The position numbers and the translations under genes are program-made. The notes under the pieces are model-generated. The model was not told where the DNA came from, ran no database searches, and saw nothing but the letters and a program-made list of their open reading frames with translations. From Acidobacteriota bacterium (GTDB lineage: Bacteria > Acidobacteriota > Vicinamibacteria > Vicinamibacterales > UBA2999): 49,191 nt of DNA. This document shows positions 19,915 through 28,263 of this stretch, piece by piece. Within the stretch, counting starts at the first letter, position 1; every line of letters starts with the position of its first letter. The stretch covers positions 1 to 49,191 of the forward strand of contig JACQZV010000172.1 of assembly GCA_016213695.1 (NCBI GenBank). The letters run 5' to 3'.

Positions 19915-21459
19915 CTATTTCGTGGTGTGCGCGTTGATGTATTCCTGCGCGAACTTCCACTGCAGGGGCGCGGTCGGGTTGTCGTTGATGAGCCCGCTCG
20001 CCGCCGCCTCGGCGCCCGCCTCCTCCACCGTCCACCCGTCCTTCACCACGCGTTTGATCATCCAGAGCATCGCCGTCCGGTGGCCGTTACCCGAGTGCAT
20101 GAAGACCGGATAGTTGGCCGGGTCGCTCAACGCGTCGACGGCGCGCTCCACACGCGCCGGATCGTACTGCCCCTGGGGCGCGCCGTCCGGCGCAATCGTC
20201 AGCACGTAGTACTTCATGCCGGCCGCGCGCACCGCGGCGCCCTCCGCCTCGGCGTCGGGCCCGCCCGCCACGTTCACCACCGACCTGACGCCGCGGCGGA
20301 CCAGTTCGGGAATCGCCTGCTCGCGCGACTGGAACTGACTGCCGTTGGCGGCGGTGGCGTCGATGCGGAAGTACCGCGTGAGTCCCGGAAACGGCTCGCG
20401 GCCGGTCTTGGGACGCGCCCCGCCGCGCGCCTGCCCCGACGCCGCCGGCGAGGCCGCCGCGGCCGCCCAGTTGATGCAACCCGGCCCCGAGTCGGGACCC
20501 ATCGGGAAACGCTTCTCGGTCTCGAGCGTCTTCAGGTTCACCACCACCACGCTGTGGTCGTCCCTGAGGCCAAGGTACACGCGCGACCCGTCCGGCATGA
20601 CGAACATCCCGCCGTCGCCGGTGTCCCGGTCGGCAACCTTGAGCCGCTTGATCTCCTTGCGCGAGGCCGCGTCCACAACGACCAGCGTGCCGGTGCCGCC
20701 GTCCAGGATGAGGACTTTGCCGTCCGGTGTGAACTTCAGGCGGTTGGCGTCGGTGAGCTTCAGATTGAACGACTGGATGACCTTCCGGCTGGCGGTGTCG
20801 ATGATGGACACGCCGCCGTCGCCGCGCGTCGCCGTCCAGAGTTCCCGGCCGTCGGGCGAGAGGTCGATGCCTTCCGGTGTCTTGCCCGGCACCGGGATCG
20901 CCGACGTCTTGAACTTCGGCGGCCCGCCCGCCACGGCGTCGATCACCGAGACGCTGTTGGACCCGCGGTTCGGCACCCACATCGTCTGCTGATCCTTGGC
21001 CAGCACCAGCAGGTGCGTGCCGTCCTGGCCGATCCCGAGCATCCATTCGACCTTGTCCGCGACCGGGTCGTAGCGGCCGATGGTCTTGTAGCCCTCGGCC
21101 GTGAAGTAGAGCTTCCCGCCGGCGTAGAGCACGTCGTGCGGCGCGCTGAGGGCGCCAGGACTGATGCGCCGAAGCTCCTTCATGGCCCGCACGTCGATCA
21201 CCGAAATGCCTTCGCGGGGGCTGGCCACAAACGCCATGCTTCCGTCGGGCGTGACCGCCACCTCGTGCGGGTCCACGCCGACCGGGACGCGGCCGAGGAC
21301 GGTGCCCGACGCCGGGTCGACAAAGGCGAGCGCGCTGGCGTTCCTGAGCAGCACGAGCAGACGCGCGGCCGGCGGGGACTGGGCGGCGGCGCTGTTGGCG
21401 ACAGCCACGAGGACGAGACACGACAGGGCACGCCGAAGGGAACGCCAGGCAAGCTTCAT
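19915..21459 (-). CDS. Exported YVTN-type beta-propeller fused to a phosphatase-like domain lacking Cys
   Basis: A 514-residue secreted fusion. A signal peptide (about residues 1-27) is followed by a YVTN/WD-like propeller (about 30-330) with repeats such as VDPHEVAVTPDGSMAFVA and SVIDAVAGG. The C-terminal part (about 365-490) resembles the DUF442/dual-specificity phosphatase fold: SREQAIPELVRRGVRSVVNV, YVLTIAPDG, then MHSGNGHRTAMLW. In related domains this last segment is HCxxGxR with nucleophilic Cys. Here Ser456 (codon TCG at 20092-20094) replaces it, so ordinary phosphatase activity is unlikely. It may be a binding module. Confidence 0.75.
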   Translation of the reverse strand: MKLAWRSLRRALSCLVLVAVANSAAAQSPPAARLLVLLRNASALAFVDPASGTVLGRVPVGVDPHEVAVTPDGSMAFVASPREGISVIDVRAMKELRRISPGALSAPHDVLYAGGKLYFTAEGYKTIGRYDPVADKVEWMLGIGQDGTHLLVLAKDQQTMWVPNRGSNSVSVIDAVAGGPPKFKTSAIPVPGKTPEGIDLSPDGRELWTATRGDGGVSIIDTASRKVIQSFNLKLTDANRLKFTPDGKVLILDGGTGTLVVVDAASRKEIKRLKVADRDTGDGGMFVMPDGSRVYLGLRDDHSVVVVNLKTLETEKRFPMGPDSGPGCINWAAAAASPAASGQARGGARPKTGREPFPGLTRYFRIDATAANGSQFQSREQAIPELVRRGVRSVVNVAGGPDAEAEGAAVRAAGMKYYVLTIAPDGAPQGQYDPARVERAVDALSDPANYPVFMHSGNGHRTAMLWMIKRVVKDGWTVEEAGAEAAASGLINDNPTAPLQWKFAQEYINAHTTK

Positions 21460-21537
21460 CTGCGACCTCCGGGGCGAATCATCGCACGATTGCGGCCGCG
21501 GTTATACTCACCCCCTGACGAAATCGGAGGCCATGGC

Positions 21538-22194
21538 ATGCGTCTGAATCCGTTCGTTCCGGCCGCGGTGATCCTGTGCATGGCGGCGCCGGCCGTCGCC
21601 CAGGAATGGGTCGAGTACTCGAGCCGGCAGGATCTCTTCACCGTCAATTTTCCCGTTCAACCGGCCGTGCGGGACGTCACCTACGCCACCGAATTCGGCA
21701 TCACGCTGCCGGCGCGGGTCTACACCGCCGAGAACCGGTCGGGCCGCTACGCGGTCACCGTGGTCGATTACACGGTCGCGGAACGGATCCATACCGAACG
21801 GGCCAAGGGCTGCCAGGGATACCCCGACACCTGCACCAACCGCACGAACAACGATCTGCGCGGGGCGCTCGACTATGCGGTGTCGCCGTTCCTGCAGCGG
21901 GACGCGAAGGTCACCTACTACGCCTTTGCCGACACGGACCGGGTGGAAGGACGCCGTATCCAGCTCGCCAACGCCGACCGGTCGAGGACGTTTGTCGCGA
22001 TCTACATGCACGACAACCGCCTCTATATCCTCGAGGGCACGGTCCCGCCGGACCTGCCGCCGCCGGCGCAGTTTCAGCAGTCGCTCGGATTCTTCGATGC
22101 TGACGGGGAGCGCGTTCGCTATCGCACGCTCTACCGCAACGGCCTTCCCCCGCCGCCACGCGAGCAGACTCGCGGCCGGTTTGGCGGCTGCTGA
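21538..22194 (+). CDS. Hypothetical secreted protein
   Basis: A 218-residue protein with a signal peptide (MRLNPFVPAAVILCMAAPAVAQ). I do not recognise a named family. It begins with EWVEYSSRQDLFTVNFP, a pattern seen in proteins with a single-domain alpha/beta fold that start 'F.v.fP..P'. It has a CQGYPDTC cysteine pair, a VYMHDNRLYILEG-like strand, and a Pro-rich tail ending GGC. The ATG at 21538 follows CGGAGG by seven bases, and TATACT at 21503-21508 is a plausible -10. The frame is open far upstream with no conservation. It is divergent from the propeller gene. Confidence 0.7.
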   Translation: MRLNPFVPAAVILCMAAPAVAQEWVEYSSRQDLFTVNFPVQPAVRDVTYATEFGITLPARVYTAENRSGRYAVTVVDYTVAERIHTERAKGCQGYPDTCTNRTNNDLRGALDYAVSPFLQRDAKVTYYAFADTDRVEGRRIQLANADRSRTFVAIYMHDNRLYILEGTVPPDLPPPAQFQQSLGFFDADGERVRYRTLYRNGLPPPPREQTRGRFGGC

Positions 22195-22214
22195 GAGTGT
22201 AAACGCCCGAACGA

Positions 22215-22688
22215 TCAGCGGAACGTGTAACCCACGCCCAGCTTGACACCCGGACTGTCCACGACTCCGACCTTGAATTCCACGAACAGCCCGGAATCGT
22301 ACGCCGCACCCACCAGCATATTGAATCCGCCGCCGGCGTTGGTGTCGCGCGATGTGTCGATGATGTTCAGCGCCGGCCCTCCACCGGCGTAGAGATTCCA
22401 CGCCCGCCTCGGCGACGGCTTGAAGTAGTAGGCAAACTCGATGTTGAATCCGACCCGTGTCGTGCCGCTGCCGAGGCCAATCTCGACGTTGGGCCGGAAC
22501 CGCAGTCGATCCGCGACGGGCTCGGTTTCCACATGGCCGCCGAAGTAAAACTGACTCGGATCAGCCGACACGCCGGCCCGGATGCCGGCACGTGTCTGAG
22601 CCGCGGCCGGTTGAGCGAATAAGACGACGCCAAGCACAACCAGTAGCCCGGCACGCCACAGTGCGCACGTCCAACACGTCATAGGCAT
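22215..22688 (-). CDS. Small outer-membrane beta-barrel protein
   Basis: A 157-residue protein with a signal peptide ending PAAAQ (about residue 30) and alternating amphipathic strands: AGIRAGVSADPSQFYFGGHVE, FRPNVEIGLG, VGFNIEFAYYF, WNLYAGGGPAL, LVGAAYDSGLFVEFKVG. The last strand is VKLGVGYTFR, so the terminal aromatic recognised by the BAM machinery is shifted by one residue. It is about the size of eight-stranded OmpW/OmpA-like barrels. A second ATG six bases downstream is possible. Role unknown. It converges on the preceding gene. Confidence 0.65.
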   Translation of the reverse strand: MPMTCWTCALWRAGLLVVLGVVLFAQPAAAQTRAGIRAGVSADPSQFYFGGHVETEPVADRLRFRPNVEIGLGSGTTRVGFNIEFAYYFKPSPRRAWNLYAGGGPALNIIDTSRDTNAGGGFNMLVGAAYDSGLFVEFKVGVVDSPGVKLGVGYTFR

Positions 22689-23002
22689 TCATCCTCCAGC
22701 CGCTCGTGAAGCCATGACGCAAGACGCGTGCCCTCGATCGCTCATGCGAACGGGTTTCAGTGGATCAACTTGCATTACAGCAGGTTCGGGGACGGACGCA
22801 GCTCATCCACGGGAGGGGTCACCGGGATCCAATCCGCTATTCGGTCAGCAGAACTTACACAACCGAACTTGGACGTCGAACCTGTCCGAGGAACGGTCAG
22901 CGTCGGGACGGCTGGCACGCCACGGTTGCCGTAGAATGCCCCTGCCAGTGGCGCTCGTCCGCGGGCACGCGTTCAACGCGGGGTAATCTGATGGAGTCGC
23001 AC
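22689..23002. other. Intergenic region upstream of the lectin-like pair
   Basis: No credible gene lies in these 314 bp. Base composition is lower in GC than the neighbours around 22750-22880. A -10-like TAGAAT (22932-22937) sits within GTTGCCGTAGAATGCCC, nearly the same as the sequence before the DUF6152 gene at 25603. This suggests the promoter of the lectin-like pair, with a leader of about 60 nt. Confidence 0.45.
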
Positions 23003-23776
23003 ATGAAAACGGTCTGGGTCCTCGCCGCCGTCCTGGCCCTGTCCAGCCCGGCGTCCTCGGTGGCGACCGCGCAGCACGGGATGCCGGGCGGCACGCCGAT
23101 GACGTTCTTCGTCACGAGCGAACCCATCGGCAACGGCGGCAATCTCGGCGGCCTGGCCGGCGCCGATGCGCACTGTCAGCAGCTCGCCCGGGCCGTCGGC
23201 GCGGGCAACCGGACCTGGCACGCGTACCTCAGCACGCAAGCGCGCCCGGGGCAGCCGGCGGTCAACGCGCGCGATCGGATCGGTGCAGGACCCTGGTACA
23301 ACTCCGAGGGCGTGATGATCGCCCGTGACCTCGCGCATCTTCATGGAGACACGCTGGAACTCGCGCGGCTCGGCAACAACCTGACGAAGCGCACGGGATT
23401 GACGGAGAAAGGTCAGATCGTGCCGGGGCTCAACGACTACCAGGTTCCCCGGGACTCCGACTGGGAGTACACGAAGACGACGCCCTATACGAACCGGCAC
23501 GAGATGCTGACCGGCTCGCAGCTCGACGGCCGGGCGTACCCGCCGGGCGTCGACTACACGTGCAACAACTGGACGAGCAGCAGCGACCCCGCTCCCGGAG
23601 GGCCCCAGGTGCTCGAAGGCGGCGCTGGCAGGCCGAATGCGCAGATCGGATTCCCCGATCGCAACGGCGGCGGCAACGGCTCGTGGAATTCATCGCATGG
23701 CACGACCGGCTGCAGTCAGACCGCGCTCAACAGGACCCACGGCATCGGCATGTTCTACTGCTTCGCGACGAACTGA
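23003..23776 (+). CDS. Secreted DUF1554/lectin-like domain protein, first of tandem pair
   Basis: A 257-residue exported protein (signal to about residue 24, ATAQ). The core is MTFFVTSEPIGNGGNLGGLAGADAHC, then AGNRTWHAYLST, ARDRIGAGPWYN, LTGSQLDGRAYP, TCNNWTSS, GSWNSSHGTTGC and GMFYCFATN. This order of blocks and paired cysteines fits the C-type-lectin/endostatin-like domain of DUF1554 proteins (from memory, not searched). Ligand unknown. The start at 23003 has GGAG six bases upstream; an in-frame ATG at 22991 is less likely. A paralogue follows 8 bp downstream. Confidence 0.7.
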   Translation: MKTVWVLAAVLALSSPASSVATAQHGMPGGTPMTFFVTSEPIGNGGNLGGLAGADAHCQQLARAVGAGNRTWHAYLSTQARPGQPAVNARDRIGAGPWYNSEGVMIARDLAHLHGDTLELARLGNNLTKRTGLTEKGQIVPGLNDYQVPRDSDWEYTKTTPYTNRHEMLTGSQLDGRAYPPGVDYTCNNWTSSSDPAPGGPQVLEGGAGRPNAQIGFPDRNGGGNGSWNSSHGTTGCSQTALNRTHGIGMFYCFATN

Positions 23777-23784
23777 GACGGATC

Positions 23785-24510
23785 ATGAAGCACATCCTGC
23801 TGTGGACATCGATCGGCGCCCTTGTCGCGGCGAGCGCGGCGGTCGCCCAGGACCGGGGCAGAATGCCGGCCTCCGACCGCATTCCCTCGAGCCTGATGAC
23901 GTTCTTCGTGACCAGCGAGCCTCTCGGAAACGGAGGCAACCTTGGTGGGTTGGCGGGTGCGGATGCGCACTGCCAGGCGCTGGCCGCCGCCGCGGGCGCC
24001 GGTGGCAGGACGTGGCGCGCGTATCTCAGCACACAGGCCCGGCCCGGTCAGCCGGCCGTCAACGCACGAGACCGCATCGGCACCGGTCCCTGGTACAACT
24101 CGAAAGAGAGGCTTCCGGACTATCTGAACCGCCGGCTCAACCGGCCGATCGTCCAGTCCGAAATACACGGAGACACCCTGGATGAAGCGCGACGCGGCAG
24201 CAACCTGACGAAGGAATTCGCGCTCACCGAAAAGGGCGAACTCGTCAACGGGATTGGCGATCCGCTGCCGACCCGCCACGACATCCTGACCGGCTCGCAG
24301 CCGGATGGACGCGCCTTCACCGACGCGGCCGACCACACGTGCAACAACTGGACAAGCAACGGCGCCGGCTCCGCGCAGGTCGGCCACTCCGATCGCGTGG
24401 GCAACGGGAACCAGTCGTGGAACTCCTCGCACGCCACGACGGGGTGCGGTCAGAAGGATCTCGTCAGCTGGGGCGGTGTCGGGCTGTTCTACTGCTTCGC
24501 GGTGGATTAG
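23785..24510 (+). CDS. Secreted DUF1554/lectin-like domain protein, second of tandem pair
   Basis: A 241-residue paralogue of the preceding gene. The signal peptide ends AAVAQ (about residue 22). It keeps FFVTSEPLGNGGNLGGLAGA, RAYLSTQARPGQPAVNARDR, LTGSQPDGRAF, CNNWTSN, SWNSSHATTGC and LFYCFAVD, all nearly identical to the upstream copy. The middle (LPDYLNRRLNRPIVQSEIHG) differs in sequence and length. The weak ribosome site and 8-bp gap imply coupled expression. The high identity in some blocks points to a fairly recent tandem duplication followed by change in the central loop. Confidence 0.7.
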   Translation: MKHILLWTSIGALVAASAAVAQDRGRMPASDRIPSSLMTFFVTSEPLGNGGNLGGLAGADAHCQALAAAAGAGGRTWRAYLSTQARPGQPAVNARDRIGTGPWYNSKERLPDYLNRRLNRPIVQSEIHGDTLDEARRGSNLTKEFALTEKGELVNGIGDPLPTRHDILTGSQPDGRAFTDAADHTCNNWTSNGAGSAQVGHSDRVGNGNQSWNSSHATTGCGQKDLVSWGGVGLFYCFAVD

Positions 24511-24526
24511 CCGTCAGCCCGACGCT

Positions 24527-25480
24527 TCACGATTTCACCACTTCCGGCGCGCGCGGCAGCGCGAGCAGCTGGCGTGCGTCGTCGGGCGACGCGATCTCGC
24601 GCCCCAGGCTGCGCGCGAGCTGGACGATCCGCTGCACGCATTCGCCCTGCGTCCTCGCCGGTCTGCCCGGCGCGAGCTCCACGTCGTTCTCCAGGCCGGT
24701 CCGCACGTGCCCGCCCCTGGCAATCGCCACCGCCGCCATGTCGAGATGCTTCGGCCCCCTGACGCACACGGTCCAGTGCGTGTTCGGCGGCAGCATCGCC
24801 ACCATCGCCTCGAGCTGCACCGGCGTCGCCGGCACTCCGTAGTAGCGGGTGTAGTTCAGGAAGACCGTGACGCAATAGGGCGGACGCAGCAGGCCCGTCT
24901 CGACGAACGCGAGGAAGTTCGCGACGTCGCCGGTATGGAAGACCTCCACTTCCGGCAGCACGCCCGCCGCGAGGTAGTCGATCCCGTACTGCTTCTGGGC
25001 GTCGGCGGGCACGACCATCCCGCCGTAGTGATGCCCGACGAGGAAGGAGCCGGCCTCCGGCTTCAGCGCGAGCAGCGTCTTGCGGACGGGCGGCGTCATC
25101 GCCGACGCGCCGTAATTGACGATGACCTTCGACTTCGACCTGACCGCCTCGGTGAGGCGCCGCCAGTTCTCGAGATCCGGCTCGTTGAGCACGCTCACGC
25201 CACGCCCCTGCGCGACGTTCCTGCTCGCGCCGCGCAGGTGGACGATCGCGGCGCCGGCGTTGATCCCGTCGAGCGCCGCGGCGGCGTGCGCCTGGACATC
25301 TCCGGCCTCGTACTGCGAGCCCCGCGGCAGCAGCGTGCTCTGGCCGCTTGGTGACAGGGTGATCACCAGTTTCTCGTGCGCCCCGCCCTGCGCGGCCGCG
25401 CCGACGCCGCCCAACCCGACCGCCGCGGCCCTGACGAACTCCCGGCGCGACGGGTTGGGGATGCGGTCACGACGGGTCAT
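24527..25480 (-). CDS. Tat-exported DUF849/BKACE-like protein with altered metal site
   Basis: A 317-residue TIM-barrel protein of the beta-keto-acid cleavage enzyme family (BKACE, DUF849), which normally condenses beta-keto acids with acetyl-CoA. The start at 25480 gives a twin-arginine signal, PSRREFVRAAAVGLGG (residues 10-25); the frame is open to 25627 but unconserved. The usual HxH metal pair (AxxVHxHxR) is here AAIVHLRGAS with His81 kept and Arg83 in the second position. The other ligand Glu264 in GGHVRTGLEND is kept. A periplasmic place without CoA and a missing ligand make the classic reaction doubtful. Confidence 0.78.
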   Translation of the reverse strand: MTRRDRIPNPSRREFVRAAAVGLGGVGAAAQGGAHEKLVITLSPSGQSTLLPRGSQYEAGDVQAHAAAALDGINAGAAIVHLRGASRNVAQGRGVSVLNEPDLENWRRLTEAVRSKSKVIVNYGASAMTPPVRKTLLALKPEAGSFLVGHHYGGMVVPADAQKQYGIDYLAAGVLPEVEVFHTGDVANFLAFVETGLLRPPYCVTVFLNYTRYYGVPATPVQLEAMVAMLPPNTHWTVCVRGPKHLDMAAVAIARGGHVRTGLENDVELAPGRPARTQGECVQRIVQLARSLGREIASPDDARQLLALPRAPEVVKS

Positions 25481-25572
25481 CGATCTGGCCTTTCGCCTCG
25501 CTGAATCCGAAAAACAGGCTCGAACGGCCGGATCATACGCCGAGCCCGGGTGATTAGCGCGCCCCGTTGCGC

Positions 25573-25578
25573 TAGAAT
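25573..25578 (+). promoter_or_regulatory. -10-like element TAGAAT before the third DUF6152 gene
   Basis: TAGAAT within GTTGCGCTAGAATGCCC, 25 bases before the ATG at 25603. It is the likely start of the 25603-30097 operon. The same hexamer in nearly the same context precedes the lectin-like pair. Confidence 0.45.
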
Positions 25579-25602
25579 GCCCGCCACAAAGGGAGAACCG
25601 GC

Positions 25603-26028
25603 ATGACAAAGACACGTGCGACGGCATTCACGGCGGCGGTCGGTCTTCTGATCCTGTCGGGTCCGCTGCTGGCCCACCACGCCAACGCCATCTTCGACGT
25701 CGGCAAGCGGGTCACGGTCACAGGCACGGTCACCGAGTGGTTCTGGGCCAACCCGCATTGCCTCCTGCGGTTCGACGCCAAGGACGACAAGGGCCAGATG
25801 GTGCACTGGGTCGCGGAAACCCAGGCGCCGCCCAACATGATCCCCTTCGGCTGGAGCAAGCTGTCCTTCAAGGCCGGGGATGTCGTGACGCTCACGCTCG
25901 AACCGGTCAAGAGCGGCCAGGCACTCGGACGCATCCTGCAGGCCGTGCTCCCGGATGGCACGACGCTCGTCGCCGGTGCAACGGCCGTCCCTGCCGGAAC
26001 GGCCGGCGGGCCGCCACCCACACGATAG
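25603..26028 (+). CDS. DUF6152 family secreted protein, copy 3
   Basis: A 141-residue exported protein. The signal peptide ends GPLLA and is followed by HHANAIFD; the body has VTGTVTEWFWANPHCLL, MVHWVAETQAPPNM and FKAGDVVTLTL. It is closest to copy 1 (shared WANPH, VHWV, FKAGD). The C-terminal tail is longer and Ala/Gly/Pro-rich. GGGAGA lies upstream of the ATG at 25603. It opens a five-gene plus-strand cluster with a GRW gene 26 bp downstream, just as copy 1 does. Function unknown. Confidence 0.86.
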   Translation: MTKTRATAFTAAVGLLILSGPLLAHHANAIFDVGKRVTVTGTVTEWFWANPHCLLRFDAKDDKGQMVHWVAETQAPPNMIPFGWSKLSFKAGDVVTLTLEPVKSGQALGRILQAVLPDGTTLVAGATAVPAGTAGGPPPTR

Positions 26029-26054
26029 CCGCCAGTCACTGACGGGGACGCACC

Positions 26055-26954
26055 ATGACACACCGAGTTGTCGTTCCGGCGCTTGCCGCGGTCGCACTTG
26101 TGGCGCTGCTGTCCCCTGTGGCGCGCGGTCAGCAGGGGTTCCGGCGCGCGCCCGGAGCCGTGTACGACGTGGATTTCGCAGGCAGGAAGTCGGGGCCCGC
26201 TCCGCGACGCAGCATCTCCGGCATCTGGGAATTCGCCAAAGGCGGCGCCGAGGGGATTCAGGCGGATGGGGTGAAGGCCATGCCGTCGGACGGCAAGCCG
26301 GAACACGAGCTGCCGTTCACGGCCGAAGGGCGGGCGGCTTTCATGGCCAACAAGCCGACCTTTGGCGTCACGCTGGTGCCCTCGGCCTTCACCAACGATC
26401 CGATGCCCGGCTGCGATCCGCAGGGGTTTCCGCGCATCACGCTCCACAACGCCCACACGGAGCAGATCCTCCAGACCACCACGCAGGTGGTGATCCTGTA
26501 TCAGTTCAACAAGAAATGGCGCGTCATCTGGACCGACGGCCGCGCGCTCCCGAAGAATCCGGAAGTGCCCGCGTGGGACATCAAGGACTCCCCCCCGCCT
26601 GAATCCCGCTGGTGGGGGTACTCGGTCGGCCGGTGGGTGGACGACTACACGTTCGTCGGGGAGTCGAATGGCTTCGACGATCGAGCCTGGCTCGACAATG
26701 CCGGCCGTCCGCACAGCGACGCGATGCGCGTGGTGGAGACGTACCACCGTGTCGACGCCGACCACCTGGAGAAGACGATCACGATTGACGATCCGAAGTA
26801 CTACACCAGGCCGTGGGTGGCGCTCGACAAGCTTCCGTACAGACTGCAATCGGCCAGCTTCGAAATTCCCGAACAGGAATGCGTCCCTTCGGAAACGGCG
26901 AAATACGACAAGCTGTTCGGCAACCCGGCTGCCGGCGTCGACAGCGCGCGTTGA
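26055..26954 (+). CDS. Secreted GRW-motif family protein, paralogue C
   Basis: A 299-residue exported protein closest to paralogue A. The signal peptide ends VARGQQ (about residue 27). Blocks: SGIWEFAKGG, CDPQGFPRITL, QILQTTTQVVILYQ, IWTDGRALP, GYSVGRWVDDYTFVG, AWLDNAGRPHSDAM, YHRVDADHLEKTITIDDPKYYTRPW. Relative to the consensus it reads VDDYTFV where others read EGDTLVV, as in paralogue A. A and C therefore form a subgroup, each directly downstream of a DUF6152 gene. Function unknown. Confidence 0.76.
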   Translation: MTHRVVVPALAAVALVALLSPVARGQQGFRRAPGAVYDVDFAGRKSGPAPRRSISGIWEFAKGGAEGIQADGVKAMPSDGKPEHELPFTAEGRAAFMANKPTFGVTLVPSAFTNDPMPGCDPQGFPRITLHNAHTEQILQTTTQVVILYQFNKKWRVIWTDGRALPKNPEVPAWDIKDSPPPESRWWGYSVGRWVDDYTFVGESNGFDDRAWLDNAGRPHSDAMRVVETYHRVDADHLEKTITIDDPKYYTRPWVALDKLPYRLQSASFEIPEQECVPSETAKYDKLFGNPAAGVDSAR

Positions 26955-26965
26955 CGCGCCGCCGC

Positions 26966-28249
26966 ATGCGCCTTGCCGCCGCGCTGGCCGTTCTGTTCGC
27001 GCTCGCCGCACCGGCGTCGGCGCGCGCGGCGACGACCGCCATCAGGTTCGGCACGCTCGTTGACGGGCAGGGGCACGTCTTCGCCAATGCCGTCGTGGTC
27101 GTCGTCGACGATCGCGTGCAGAGCGTCACGAGCGGCGGGCCGATTGCGGGCGGCGCCGAGCTCATCGACCTGTCCCGATACACCGGCATCCCGGGCCTCA
27201 TCGACGCGCACACGCACATCACCTATTACTGGGACGGCACGACGACGCCGCGCAGCGAGCCGCCCCGGCATCCGGCGGTCACGGCCGTCCTCGCGCAGGA
27301 GAACGCGCTGAAGGCGCTCGAGGCGGGCGTCACGACGATTCGCGATCTCAATGCCGCCGGCGGCGTGGACCTGGCCATGCGGGACCTCATCAAGATGGGA
27401 AAGATGATCGGTCCGCGCATGTTCGTCTCCGGAACCACGATTCGCATCACCAGCAGTGCCGGACCGCCTGCGCCGATCGGCCTCATGGCGGACGGCGTCG
27501 ACGGCGTGATCCGCGGCGTGCGCCAGGTGATCGCCTCGGGCGCCGACTGGGTGAAGATGCACGCCTCGACCGGCGGCTTCGACGATCTGAGCCAGACGCA
27601 GACATTCACGTTCGAGGAACTGAAGGCCGGTATCGACGCCGCCCACGCCCTCGGGAAGAAGGTGGCGGTGCACTCCTACGGACCCGCCGGCGCGCGCGAG
27701 GCCGTCCGCGCCGGCGCCGATTCGCTCGAGCACCCCACCGACATGGACGACGAGACCATTGCGGAGATGGTCCGGCGCAGGACGTATTACAGCCCGACGA
27801 TCGATCACAATCAGTACTACGTGGAGAACGCCGACGCGGTCTACCATTTTCCGCCCGGTACGAAGGAGCGGCTCGGCGACTTCATCCGGCGCAATGTGGA
27901 CACGGCGCGGAAGGCGTTCCGCGCCGGCGTGCACATCGTCATGGGGTCCGACGCCGTCTATAACGGCTGGGGATTGAACACGCGCGAGCTCGACTGGTTC
28001 GTGAAGATCGGCATGACGCCGGAGCAGGCACTCGGAGCGGCCACCAGCGAGCCCGCGGCCCTGCTCGGCATGGAGCGCAGCCTGGGCGCCGTGGCGCCCG
28101 GCTTCTTCGCCGACATCGTCGCCGTGGACGGCAACCCGCTCGCCACTATCACCGCGGTGTCGAAGCGGGATAATGTCCGCTGGGTGATGAAGGCCGGCCG
28201 CGTGGTCGTCGACAAGACCAGGAGAATCGACACGAACACCGGACGATGA
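26966..28249 (+). CDS. Exported metal-dependent amidohydrolase (imidazolonepropionase/prolidase-like)
   Basis: A 427-residue amidohydrolase-superfamily enzyme with a signal peptide (to about residue 20, ARAA). Metal-site motifs: DAHTHI, the carbamylated-Lys candidate in VKMHAST, VAVHSYG, LEHPTDMDD and the late Asp in MGSDAVYNGW; the ending GAVAPGFFADIVAVDGNPL is typical. These exported homologues cleave unknown amides, dipeptides or lactones. A TTG at 26951 (TTGA overlap with the previous stop, adding a basic MTRRR) is an alternative start. It sits between GRW genes and its stop is within 18 bp of the next start. Confidence 0.88.
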   Translation: MRLAAALAVLFALAAPASARAATTAIRFGTLVDGQGHVFANAVVVVVDDRVQSVTSGGPIAGGAELIDLSRYTGIPGLIDAHTHITYYWDGTTTPRSEPPRHPAVTAVLAQENALKALEAGVTTIRDLNAAGGVDLAMRDLIKMGKMIGPRMFVSGTTIRITSSAGPPAPIGLMADGVDGVIRGVRQVIASGADWVKMHASTGGFDDLSQTQTFTFEELKAGIDAAHALGKKVAVHSYGPAGAREAVRAGADSLEHPTDMDDETIAEMVRRRTYYSPTIDHNQYYVENADAVYHFPPGTKERLGDFIRRNVDTARKAFRAGVHIVMGSDAVYNGWGLNTRELDWFVKIGMTPEQALGAATSEPAALLGMERSLGAVAPGFFADIVAVDGNPLATITAVSKRDNVRWVMKAGRVVVDKTRRIDTNTGR

Positions 28250-28263
28250 ACAGGGAGGCGCAG

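Noticed and set aside
19858-22194. A 778-residue plus-strand frame
   Set aside because: It is mostly the antisense of the propeller and DUF6152 genes. Only the last 218 residues, from ATG 21538 with its own ribosome site and signal peptide, look real.
22714-22986. Short frames in the gap before the lectin-like pair
   Set aside because: No ribosome site, no conserved pattern, and they overlap the probable promoter.
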